This document shows, in pieces, positions 1-10,323 of a DNA stretch of 64,000 nt; positions within the stretch are counted from its first letter, which is position 1; every line of letters begins with the position of its first letter. The notes beneath the pieces were generated by a model. It made no database searches and was not told the origin of the DNA. It saw only the letters and a list, made by a program, of their open reading frames with translations. This DNA comes from Anoplolepis gracilipes (Eukaryota; Arthropoda; Insecta; Hymenoptera; Formicidae), in the NCBI RefSeq assembly GCF_047496725.1, contig NC_132975.1, positions 10,328,501 through 10,392,500 on the forward strand, written 5' to 3'. The translations under genes and the position numbers were made by a program.

Positions 1-1041
1 TGCTTGGAAAATATTATCGGTATGTTCTTATCATCAGAGTTTAAGGTCGTATTGTAAAAAAATATATAAAATACGATAGTTAAAAAATAAGTTTTTTTCA
101 TCATTTAATATATGCACAGATAAGCACATTATTACTATTGTGGTATATCAAAATTATTTTTTTATTTTTATGATGCTTGTAATAAAATGTATAATAAGAA
201 AAGAGAAATTACGAAATTATAAAGATTCTCTCGTTTTTTAATGTATTAAAAAAAAATTAAAGTATTTTTAAAAATTTTTCAGATATTTTCAGTATTGAAG
301 CAAGTAATTGGAAATTATATATTTCAAGGATTAAATAGCAAATTAACAGAAATAGATAATAAATTTGATAAACAGTTTTGTACATTCAAAAAATTTCATA
401 TGGCTTTCAAATTTTGAAACGGCTTAGTGTTTTCACTCATGCCGATAATTAAATTGAACACTATGACATTTAATTTTACTGTGGATTTATTTAACACTGT
501 CACACCGATTAGAAACAATGCCTGTAATTCTACAAATTTTAAATTTTTTATTATTTTATCTCTATACTAGTAAATTTCTAACGTGAAAGAAAGTTTAAGA
601 AAACTTACAATTAGTTATTTCGGCGTTTCATATAATGTGTCAATCCCGATAGTAAATCAATATTTCTATCAATATTATTAAATAATGTAATTATTATAAT
701 ATTATTTTTATGTGATTTATTTCTGTTAAGTGGCATAATTAAATTATTAATATAAGATATAAAATCATCGATATGAAAATTTGATAAAAAAAGGTTAGAT
801 TTATTTACAAAATTTATTTACTGTAAGGATTAAAATATCTGAAATATACAAACATATAATTTATTTATAATAATTGCTATAGAATGCATAATTTTCAAAA
901 ATGCATGTCAATACATTCTTAAGATATAATTAAGATATTCATTATTTTTTATAATAATTCTTTGTCTAATTCTTTATAAATAGTAATGTAAATAATAATA
1001 AATTCTGCTATCGATTTGACTTCTATTGTCTTAATATAAGA
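1..1041. other. AT-rich 3' flank, no gene seen
   Basis: Very AT-rich sequence downstream of the phosphatase. I see no open frame with recognisable protein character and no RNA gene. Confidence 0.5.
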
Positions 1042-1051
1042 TTTATTTATT
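1042..1051 (-). terminator. Candidate polyadenylation signals of the phosphatase gene
   Basis: On the minus strand two overlapping AATAAA hexamers lie about 30 bases past the stop codon, a normal distance for a short 3' UTR. In such AT-rich DNA this could be chance. Confidence 0.45.
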
Positions 1052-1079
1052 ATTATTTTTTTTATCCACAGATATGCGG

Positions 1080-1275
1080 TTAGCTATTCTCGTCACTGAC
1101 AGTACGTAAAAGTTTCAAATCTTTGTGTGCAGAAAATAGCTGGCTCAAAGCAGGAATATAGTAATCAGGATAAGTATCACTTTCTTTTTGTGCTTTTTCT
1201 AGAGAATCGTTTCCCGTACCGACAAGAAGTTTCTTAAATCCACACATAGAGGCAAATCTCATGTCTTGATGAACC
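1080..1275 (-). CDS. Phosphatase coding exon 6 with stop
   Basis: Encodes residues 252-316 and TAA. The acceptor is atgtag. It completes motif IV (VHQDM) and the CGFKKLLVGTG strand-turn typical of the family. Confidence 0.92.
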
Positions 1276-2134
1276 CTACATTTATATGTACGAATTAATA
1301 ATTAATAATTAAATTTTTTTTAGATAGATGTTCAAATAATAATATAGATGTGTAACACATATGTATGTATAAATAAATATATATTTTTTATAGAGTAATA
1401 AAACTTGTTAATAGTGTAAACGTCAAAAAGAAAAAATAAGTATAATAAATTGAAAAATTTTATTATTATATTTACTCACGAGTCACCGATGAATAAACAT
1501 CTTTGTGGATCGGTCACATTGCATTTATCTAAAATGTAATCTTTTAAAGTTGAGCTAGGTTTGCCACATGAAATCGAACTTTTTCCGGTTTGTGTACTGA
1601 TAAGACGCACAAACGGTCCAACACCTAGTAATAAGAAAAAAAAGAAAAGATTATATATCAATATAATTTTACAAATATTCTTCAAAACATTTTCCTATGC
1701 CACATGTACGTGTGTTTACTTTGTATATTCCGTTGTATACAGAGTGTCTCATAATTGACGAAGAACCTGTTATTAGTAGATTCTTGAGATCATTTGAAGA
1801 CGATTTTTCCTAAGCGATAACGTCAAGACATCAATAATTTCTGAGTTATAAGTGATTGAAAAAAGGATGCTTTTCATAAACTAAACTTTTTGGAGTTAAA
1901 AGATAACTAAAATTATCATACAGTCTTCAGTTAATTTCAAATAGAGTTTACTCTAACAAAATTTAAATTTAAAGCTTAATTAAAAAGATATACGATGAAC
2001 AAAAATTGAAAATTTGCAAAAAATTATGACGTCTCTTGACAATTTCGCTGAAGAAAAATCATTTTAAAATGATTTCAAGAATCTACCATCAGCATGTTTT
2101 TCGCTAATTACGGGACACCCTATTATAATATAAC

Positions 2135-2195
<61 letters not shown>

Positions 2196-5100
2196 TAATA
2201 AAACCTCTCATATATATATATATATAATATTATACATAATATTATGTATAATATTACATATAATATTAATTATTCTTTTCTTTATAAATGAGAAGCAAGT
2301 GCTTTTTTATGTTAAGAAATGTGCGTAATTATAAGAATTATAAATTTGTAATTAATAAATAATGTAAATATTTTAAATATTTTGATGTTAAAAAAGTGCA
2401 TGTTTATATTATTTATAATATTATCAATATACTCACCTAAGATTTTTACTTTAGAATTATTTACTGATTCTATGTATATCCATTCTTCCGTTCCTCCTGA
2501 TAGAAACAATACTTCTTTACGTTCGAGACATGATATGGCTAAAGCTAGTTTTGACCAATTGCATCTGCTATCGAAATCCAAAATTACAGCTTTAATCGAT
2601 GGCCGATCCAAGATGTCCTTTACGGTCGAAGCAGGTTTTTTATCGTAAACTTTTGGCTACGTAATAAAAATTTAATCTATTATCAATTTTACATGGTTTT
2701 ATCTAAATCAGAATTTTCGCATTGATAAAAAGTTAGTTTTCAAATGTATTGTTGACTTTATATTACTTATATGAAACTTATTAATTATATCGGAAAATTT
2801 TAAAAAGAGAAAGAGTTATTTCATTTATTTACTCACTTCCTTTTTTGTTATTTGTATTCCGGCTTTTTCTAAAGCGTTCCGCGATTCATCCGAAACAATA
2901 GCGAAAACTTCGTCGTGAAAATGGATCTTATTCAAATACCAGATCATCACTTTGACGATATTAATAACATTGTCCTGTAACGTTAGCGTTTCTATTAATT
3001 TTTGATTTTTAAAAATACTAATTTTGATATTTTTTTACATTATATCAGTAGTATCTCGCATATTATATATTCATATATTAATATCACTTTTTTACAATAA
3101 AACTGCCTTGAAATCTTAAAAATGAATGACATACATATTATTAGTGTCATTTTAGTATTACTGCGACTAATGAACTGAATATTTATCTATTATTGAATAA
3201 TAAAATTGAGATATGTATTTTAGTACACATATGCATTATAATTTTTGAAATTATACTATTATTATATATCGGTACCTTATTGAATTGTACATGAATTACA
3301 TAAATTAATTATGAATATAAAAGCTAATTGGATATAATAATAATAAGTAAGTTTCAAGAATTTATTTTTGATATGTCCACAAATTTATCTTATATGTCTA
3401 CACATACAAAACATTATAATAGTTATGCGAAACACAAACTTTTAAATAGAAAGATTCATAACAAGAGAAAGAGATTCGTTGATTGGTATAAATTTTATAT
3501 AAAACACAATCAAAATAATTATCAGATAAAACAGATGTTGCATTACTTACTGGATTTAAATTCAAACCAGCATCTCTAGCTCTGTCACAATAAGTTTGAT
3601 CCGTATTCTCGCTATTATTTGTTACCAAATATATCTTTTTTCCCAATTTTTTCAATATTGCTAAAGATTCAAAAGCGCCTTTGATAGGATGATAAATATT
3701 CCACACGACTCCTGAGAAATACATATTATTAATTGCAATTTTTTTACATAATTTTAATTTAATTTTTTACATAACTTTATATTAAAAATAAGATGTAATT
3801 ATAAGTATACAGGATGTCCGGTAAAGATTGAATCAACGTTTGTGAGCAGGTAAAGCGCATTAAACTGAACAGAAAAGTCCTTTACCATTTTGCGATTTTT
3901 GCAATAATTATTGAGAAATTAATTAAAAAATATCGACCAATTCGTGCGAGTATTAACACGTGACAAGAAAAGCCAGCCCGCTGTCACGCGGTTGCTAGTC
4001 GCACGCATATAGTCCAGTAAATATAGACTTTGAAAATGAATTAATTGTAAGTGGTACTTTCTTTTCGCCAAAATGTTAGGAAGGTGATTAGAAATAAAAT
4101 GTGTATGTTTGAGACTCGCGACTAGTTTCGGAAAGTTGTAAAAAAAAGACATAAAGATGAGAAAAACAGGTTTTTCGCATGTGCAACGAAACGTATACAT
4201 TTTACAAAAAAAAGTTTCAAATGAAAAATGTAGGTTTTGAAAAGATCTACAAAATGAGCCGCAACAAGTTAAAATCGGTTCACGCGGTTAGTTGCAAAAA
4301 AATTAAAACCGTCAAAATAGGTCTTTTTTCACTTATTTATTACTCATAAAGATTTGACGATGACTTTAAAAATGTGGTACGATGTAGGCCGTAAAACGTT
4401 AATTTATTACTGAGATAATGTAAGTGTCAGCAGTTTAAAGATGCAAATTTGATATCACGTATGTACGTGCGAGGCAGCGGATAGCGTCGAGCGTCGCTTC
4501 CCCCACTCCATCGCTATACGCGTTTTCCTCGTACGTCGCAATTTTATAACATTGCATAACTTAAACTTTTAAAGTTATAGATTTGAAAATTTAGAAACAC
4601 TAAATTCAACTCTTCTGCTGGACTTGGTGCTAGTTTCAGCTCTTAATGTTAACAATTAGAGCTACAGTGAATTTAAAAAAAAAGAAGTTATTTCGGTTGT
4701 AAATAGAGGTAGAATAAATTTTTCTTTTTTTAAATTTGTGTAAAAATAAAGGCTATCGATTAGTTTTTACGCCAATTCTCTATGATAAAAATTAAAAGAG
4801 TTATTCCATTTGTTAAGAAGAAAAAAACGTACCTACTTTTTGCAGCCAGATAATTTAAATTATAAAAATCGCTTTGTTTCAAATTGTACATGATAGTACA
4901 ACTCTTAAAGAATAAAAAGCACCCAAGTTCGTTACTGTGCCACTTGCTAAAGCTGAAGAAATTAATTTTTTCGGAGACGAGTTTTTAACAAACAAATAGC
5001 TTTTTGCAAAAACTAATAAAGATTTCGGGCTAAAATTTTACACACTTTTTTATCATCGCGAGACCCATATCGTACCACATTTTTAAAGTCATCATCAAAT

Positions 5101-6866
5101 CTCTCTTTATGCGTAATAAATAAGTGAAAAAAGGCCTATTTTGACGGTTTTAATTTTTTTGCAACTAAACGCGTGAACCGATTTTAACTTGTTGCGGCTC
5201 ATTTTGTAGATCTTTTCAAAACCTACATTTTTCATTTGAAACTTTTTTTTGTAAAATATATACGTTTTGTTGCACATGCGAAAAACCTGTTTTTTTCATC
5301 TTTATGTCTTTTTTTTACAACTTTCCGAAACTAGTCGCGAGTCTCCTAACATTTTGATGAAAAGAAAGTGCCGCTTACAATTAGTTCATTTTCAAAGTCT
5401 ATATTTACTGGACTATATGCGTGCGACTAGCAACCGCGTGACAGCGAGCTGGCTTTTCTTGCTACGTGTTAATACTCGCACGAATTGGTCGATATTTTTT
5501 AATTAATTTCTCAATAATTATTGCAAAAATCGCAAAATGATAAAAGACTTTTCTGTTCAGTTTAATGCACTTTACCTGCTCACGAACGTTGATTCAATCT
5601 TTACCGAAAAAAAAAAAATATATATATATATACACAGGTGTGTGTATATAACAGTGATGAAAACCTACATTTGAAGCACAATTCAAAACGATAATAATAA
5701 TATGATTGAATGTTCAACTTTTGATAACATCGCAGACATCCAAATATTTGTCCAGTATTTGTATTTTATGTTATTTAACCGTATTTACATTTATATTTTA
5801 TAGAATCTATTATACAGGATACTTTTTACATTTAAATATCTATGTTTTTATGACGATATTTTTGAAACATGTATAAGAAAGAAATTAAAATTTGATTCGA
5901 AGGAAAATGGATATTATGATAAGACAGAAATTTTTATCGATATCTTTTCTTAACATTCAACAGTTGTTTACATTTTAATCTCTACAATCTTAATCTTAGA
6001 CTGATTTAACAGAGGAAATTGTTTTTATGTGAAAAAAATGGAAAAATATAAAATTCTCATGTGTATGCGAATATGTAGATATTTCGAGAAAGTAAATATT
6101 TACGACAAAATCATTTTTTATTAACTTGAATATATTTTTGAATTTGACAAATAAATGTTTTTTTTATATATTATTCCTAAATTGTCAGTCCACTGTATGT
6201 ATATCAATCGTACGTCTCTTTCTATGACATTATCTTGATAAGCAGGGATTACAGAGATAATGTTATAAGTTTTAAACGAGTAATAAATTGTGACACAATC
6301 AGTTGAGATCACATGTTCTTGCATTACAATCAGAGATTAGAAAATATTCTATTTAAAATGTATTAAAATTAAACAATTAAAAAATTTTTGCATATTACAT
6401 TCCTTATTTCTTATTTAATGGATTGATCGTAATATAAGAATTTTTTTAAATCTTATTACAATACTTAATTATTTTTGCAAAGATTCTCTTAAGAAGAATC
6501 TAATTTGTTTAATAATTCTATAATAGCAGAAAATAATACGAAAATAAGAAAGAATTTGACACGCGCAGAACTATTTTTTCAAAAATGTAAATAATTTTCA
6601 AATATAAAAAAATGTATTTATAATATCTTGTTTATTACAATATTCATCAAATAATTTTTTTTAATATTATCAAAAATAGCAAACATTACAGATGTTTAAG
6701 TTAGATAAAACTACACACACACATATACAGAGTGTCTCAGAATTCGTGGACACGGAGTGTACAATGTGATTGTTCGTGTCAAAAGAAGCAACTTTTTCCT
6801 CAGCAAAAATTTCGAGGCATCAATAATTTCTTAGTTATAAGCAATTGAAAAAGACGGGTTTTTCGC

Positions 6867-6901
<35 letters not shown>

Positions 6902-7239
6902 TATATTATATATCAAAGTTTAGAAATATATAATCTTTAGTATAATCCTTTTTAATTATAATGTTTTCGCTACAATGAACACACATTCTGTTAAGATTTT
7001 ATAAATTTGACAAAAAATTTATTATCTCTAAAAATAATGTAGATAATTATAAATGAATTTTATATAGAATATTTCTACAGTTAATTCATGAAGTATGAAG
7101 TGTATTAAATTAAAGAGTATGAAAAATAGAACTTATTTCGTTACTTACCGTCGATGTCAGATAGAACTATGTCGAAAGACGTTAAAAACTCCTGCAATTT
7201 TTCAGCTGAAAACTGGCTAAGATCCTTGGTCTTTTGCAT
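1080..7239 (-). CDS. HAD-superfamily phosphatase, PGP/PDXP (4-nitrophenylphosphatase-like) family, six exons
   Basis: Joining 7239-7149, 3711-3551, 2974-2837, 2656-2437, 1624-1480 and 1275-1080 gives 951 bases, 316 aa plus stop, with every junction GT-AG and in phase. Seen: motif I is DIDGVVW with Asp28 nucleophile and Asp30; motif II is VTNNS (60-64); motif III is GKPS (Lys225); motif IV is GDSVHQD (Asp251, Asp256). The type-2 cap lies between motifs II and III. The length is usual for the family, whose members dephosphorylate phosphoglycolate, glycerol-3-phosphate or pyridoxal phosphate. No signal peptide or membrane segment is seen, so it is probably cytosolic. The start sits in a good animal context (CACCATG). 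The usual cap motif around Asn-x-Asp is replaced by GGTEEW (about 184-189), so the substrate cannot be named. Insects carry several paralogues, so orthology is open. Confidence 0.92.
1480..1624 (-). CDS. Phosphatase coding exon 5
   Basis: Encodes residues 204-252, with motif III (GKPS) and the GDS of motif IV at its end. The acceptor is attactag and the donor gtgagt. Confidence 0.92.
1739..2121. mobile_element. MITE-like inverted-repeat element in phosphatase intron 4
   Basis: The left end begins CAGAGTGTCTCATAATT. The right end closes with AATTACGGGACACCC beside TA. Read inward on opposite strands the two ends match over about 100 bases with scattered differences, including a shared block beginning TAGATTCTTGA. 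The interior has no coding capacity. The TA flanks suggest a Tc1/mariner-type non-autonomous element; that assignment is inference. Confidence 0.7.
2140..2192. repeat. (TA)n microsatellite
   Basis: A pure TA tract of about 53 bases, followed after a short spacer by a second shorter tract. Both are preceded by AACCTCTCA, so the unit has been duplicated. Confidence 0.95.
2437..2656 (-). CDS. Phosphatase coding exon 4
   Basis: Encodes residues 131-203 plus one base of Gly204. The acceptor is acgtag and the donor gtgagt. It includes the cap strand AVILDFDS and the divergent GGTEEW segment. Confidence 0.9.
2837..2974 (-). CDS. Phosphatase coding exon 3
   Basis: Encodes residues 85-130 (46 whole codons, phase 0 at both ends). 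The acceptor is ttacag and the donor gtgagt. This is the start of the cap module. Confidence 0.85.
2975..3550 (-). other. Phosphatase intron 2
   Basis: A 576-base AT-rich intron. The open frame read on the plus strand across 3328-3579 runs over the exon 2 border and is not credible. Nothing else is seen. Confidence 0.75.
3551..3711 (-). CDS. Phosphatase coding exon 2
   Basis: Encodes residues 31-84. The acceptor is ttctcag and the donor gtaagt. It holds the rest of motif I (GVVW) and motif II (VTNNS), on either side of the GAFESLAILKKLGKK helix typical of this family. Confidence 0.92.
3819..4388 (+). repeat. Left arm of the long inverted repeat
   Basis: Pairs with 5067-5606. It carries about 29 bases near 4082-4110 that are absent from the right arm, so the arms have diverged by at least one indel. 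Confidence 0.8.
5067..5606 (-). repeat. Right arm of the long inverted repeat
   Basis: Reverse complement of 3819-4388, with scattered substitutions and lacking the block of about 29 bases. Confidence 0.8.
6728..6870 (+). mobile_element. Single arm of a CAGAGTGTC MITE-like element
   Basis: It begins CAGAGTGTCTCAGAATT after TA and parallels the left half of the element at 1739-2121, including the shared block ATCAATAATTTC. It ends abruptly at a (TG)n tract with no second arm. It is truncated or recombined. Confidence 0.6.
6871..6896. repeat. (TG)n microsatellite
   Basis: A pure TG tract directly abutting the truncated MITE arm. Confidence 0.95.
7149..7239 (-). CDS. Phosphatase coding exon 1
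   Basis: Encodes residues 1-30 and the first base of Gly31, from the ATG at 7239 to a gtaagt donor. It carries the catalytic DxD pair at its 3' end. Confidence 0.9.
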
Positions 7240-7724
7240 GGTGAACTGCTTGTGTATAAACACGTTCGACAGTGATGTTATTTTCTCTCTAAAGTATCTG
7301 CAGTTCTAGTTTTGTTAACAAATCTTATTTTACGCGCGATGTGAAGCTTTCTGATACGGTCGAGTTTTGGAGACTGCTTTTAAAGACTAGCGGCCGCATT
7401 ATCTAAACGATTATCAAAACAGCACAAGTATAAAGAGATAATTGAGTATTCATTTTGATAGCATCGCAGACACGTCCAAACATCATCAAAATTTATAAGT
7501 AACGTTGTTTTGCGAAATATACATTTATATTTATTTGCATGGCGTCAAAGATGTATCCTGACATCATAAGAAAATAAATAATCTTTTTAACGTAAAGCAA
7601 GTCAAAGTTTTACTTGTGTATACTATAGTATATAGAGCAAGGCTATATCAATGCTCTGTATGAACAATAAACTTTGGTATGTGCAAAACATATAAAAACA
7701 TTAAGACACATATTGTGTGTTGTT
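7240..7724 (-). promoter_or_regulatory. 5' leader and promoter candidate of the phosphatase gene
   Basis: The bases just upstream of the ATG must contain the 5' UTR and probably the promoter. I cannot place a transcription start or core element. A 5' non-coding exon further upstream is not excluded. Confidence 0.35.
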
Positions 7725-7870
7725 AAGGCCGCCGCACACACTTTTACATAACGCATAGTGCATATACATAAGGAAACTGATTGATCTATAAACACATGCA
7801 TAATGAATTCAACCAATCGAATTCCTTATGTATATGCATTATGCGTTATGTAAGTATGTGTGGCGGCCTT
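7725..7870. mobile_element. 146-bp palindromic MITE-like element
   Basis: The ends are AAGGCCGCCGCACACA and TGTGTGGCGGCCTT. The arms 7725-7774 and 7822-7870 are almost perfect inverted repeats, each containing CATAACGCATA and ATATACATAAGGAA-type blocks, around a short AT-rich loop. There is no coding capacity. It lies about 490 bases upstream of the phosphatase start, so it could affect that promoter. Confidence 0.75.
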
Positions 7871-7953
7871 TAAAATAAGATTTAATTGAAATGATAATAG
7901 ATAAGAATTCTGTTAGATGATTAAGATATAATGAAACTTTTTATAAAATCGTG

Positions 7954-8436
7954 AACATTAAGAAGAGTACAAAAGGCATAAAGAGCTAATAAAATAATAA
8001 ATTAAACAAATAATTAATATATTAATATATGATATCCAAAATTATGTCTTATTACAAAGAAAACAATGAATTATATAAATTATTAAAGAATTTAGTAATA
8101 AAATGTGGTTTCAGTTTAATTTTTCAAGCCAACTTTAGCGCAAATAACATACAAAAAGGTATAAACACTGCAAGATTACAATATAAATCAATCTATATAA
8201 AGTTCAACATTAAAAAATCAAGAAATATTTTTGAATGTAATTATTTACGGTGAAGATGCCTTGAAAAATGAAGCCGAAACGTCCGCATTTTATTACTAGA
8301 TTCTTTAATAATTTTGTATAATTCATTGTTTTCTTTGTAATAAAACATAATCTTGGTTATCATATTAATATATTAATTATTTGTTTAATTTATTATCTTA
8401 TTAGCTCTTTATGCCATTTGTACCTTTCTTAATGTT
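7954..8436. mobile_element. 480-bp palindrome, possible Penelope-like element terminal repeats
   Basis: The outer arms (about 7954-8165 and 8230-8436) are inverted repeats, nearly identical in the outer 150 bases (AACATTAAGAA, GGCATAAAGAGCTAATAA) and more diverged inside. The right arm carries GATGCCTTGAAAAATGAAG followed by CCGAAACGTCC at 8255-8283, resembling the stem II and GAAAC core of the small hammerhead ribozymes in Penelope-like retroelement terminal repeats, which may occur inverted. The left arm has a decayed equivalent. The CUGANGA box is not intact. The plus open frame at 8029-8253 is read from this repeat and is not a gene. Confidence 0.55.
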
Positions 8437-8854
8437 TTGTTATATGCTGCTTATATTTTTATATTTGATAATGTTTTTGAAAAATATAAATCTCTTGTTT
8501 GTAAATATTGTCAGAACGGATTTGCAGTTTCAACGATTAGGAAAAAAATAATAATTAAGAAAATCCTAATATATATTATTGAAATTTTGATTATTATATA
8601 ATTGATATTAAAATTAAAAAATATGATTCTTGCTGTTTAGAGATAAGGTAAATTAACATAAATCGCGCAAACGCTTTTGTGGGTTAATAGAATTTCAATT
8701 TATTAAGTTTCTTTTCCCTATAGCGCCGTCAGTGTCTTGATTCTCATTTACAAAGGTATTATATAGCCGTAGCGGTAGTAACTAATAATCAGTAATATAA
8801 TAATAAATCGTAATAATCGGTGATCAAGAATAATAATGACAATTGATGACAATG

Positions 8855-8940
8855 ATGATAAAGATAATAATAATGGTAATAATATTAATAATATTAATAA
8901 TAATAATAATAATAATAAAATAATAATAATAATAATAATC
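8855..8940. repeat. (AAT)n imperfect microsatellite
   Basis: Interrupted ATA/AAT triplets. They explain the Ile/Leu-rich minus-strand frame at 8748-8975. Confidence 0.9.
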
Positions 8941-9924
8941 AATAGCGATACATTATGAACAATCGCATCGTACATTTAATCATCGTCTTCGTCGTCTTCC
9001 GACATACAGAAACCATTATCAGTTTTGTCCGCTCGTTTGAATTTTTATCGAAAAAAAAATAAAATTATGTTGTACGTACGTATTCACACACACACAGCGA
9101 TAAGAGAAATGACTTAACTGCAAAATTATTTATCCTGACTAGACAAGGTGAACCCCATTATACTCTTACACGCGATACGCCGCACAGCAATTCGTAGGCT
9201 ATCGGATTAACATTGTACACGTACATAGAAACATTCGTCGCACAACAAGCGTGGTAGCACAGAGAACCTCGTCATGATCGATGGTTCGATTAAGGATGTG
9301 TCTCTAATCAATATAATTCCCTAAAATATTCTTAAAATTTTTAATAAAATATCTATACAAAATTATAGACAGGGAATTTCTTAACATGTATTATTTTTTC
9401 AATGACGAACACAAAAAGAAGAAACACAAAAACAAGTTTTATATATATATATATATTGTACATATGAAATATTCCGTCAACCTATTTAAAAGATTAATTT
9501 AATGATAAAAAGTTTGCAAATATATCTTTTTATTTCTTTGAAGCTTTTTAATCTAACTTATTAAAATGTATGAAATATATCTCAAGATATATCCATAAAT
9601 AATATAGTATTACTTGCAATTTTTTATGAAAATTTTTGAGAGGAGCTGTAACTAATATTTCAATGATAAATTTTATCTTAAATGAAATTGCATATTTATC
9701 AGTCAAACCTAAAAATACTGAATTTTTATGAAACGCGATATATTTTTGCATTAGAATAACGATGGTAATAAAAAAAACTGAAAACTTTGCTACACACAGA
9801 TTGAAAACAATGCTTTCTTTTTATATTTTTTTATACCGTATCTATCAATCTCAACGTGTTTTTCTCATCGATTGACAACGATCACGACATGCTCTCTCAT
9901 AGAATTCCCATTATTTTGTGAATC

Positions 9925-9959
9925 CACACACACACATACACACACACACACACACATAC
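9925..9959. repeat. (CA)n microsatellite
   Basis: CA repeats interrupted by CATA units. Confidence 0.9.
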
Positions 9960-10269
9960 AAGATTTTCATTTTTTATGAAAATCGCTCAACGCTTCAAGC
10001 TCGCGACCGTTTGTTTCCTGCCAACGCAGTTATACGATATGGCCATTTTAAGTGACCGGGGATATTTTGTTCACACGAAAAAACTCGCGTGACGTAGGGA
10101 GAGATGGGATAAGGGAGGAAGCTTGATAGACCGATTAACTGATAAAGATTTTTAATAGTAATATGACGAATAATTAACGGTAATCAAACTAATCATAAAT
10201 GTAAAGATCATTTCGTCATAATCACATAATTGTATTATTCTTAAATTTTTAATGATAGAAAACAATTTG

Positions 10270-10317
<48 letters not shown>
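10270..10317. repeat. (TA)n microsatellite
   Basis: A pure TA tract of about 48 bases. Confidence 0.95.

Positions 10318-10323
<6 letters not shown>

Larger units (their letters stand above)
1625..2436 (-). other. Phosphatase intron 4
   Basis: An 812-base intron holding a MITE-like inverted repeat (1739-2121), a 53-base (TA)n tract and a short duplicated AACCTCTCA flank. Confidence 0.8.
3810..5606. mobile_element. Long inverted-repeat (foldback) element, about 1.8 kb
   Basis: The arm at 3819-4388 is matched in reverse complement by 5067-5606, nearly identical over most of 540 bases, around a unique centre of about 680 bases. The left end begins CAGGATGTCC after TA. The right end lacks that tip and runs into an A-tract and (TA)n. 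Each arm keeps an outward-reading open frame (4200-3919 minus, 5267-5506 plus) ending in the same peptide, but only because the arms mirror each other. No transposase motif is seen. It could be a non-autonomous DNA transposon or two copies inserted head to head. Confidence 0.75.
3712..7148 (-). other. Phosphatase intron 1
   Basis: A 3.4-kb intron between the start exon and exon 2. It contains the long inverted-repeat element (3810-5606) and a one-armed MITE-like copy (6728-6870) next to a (TG)n tract. The rest is AT-rich without recognisable genes. Confidence 0.8.

Noticed and set aside
3919..4200. 93-codon minus frame mirrored by a 79-codon plus frame at 5267-5506
   Set aside because: The peptides match only because the DNA arms are inverted copies; no transposase motif, and the frame runs out of the element's arm.
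8748..8975. 75-codon minus frame rich in Ile and Leu, like a membrane protein
   Set aside because: It is produced by the (AAT)n repeat; there are no flanking splice sites or family resemblance.
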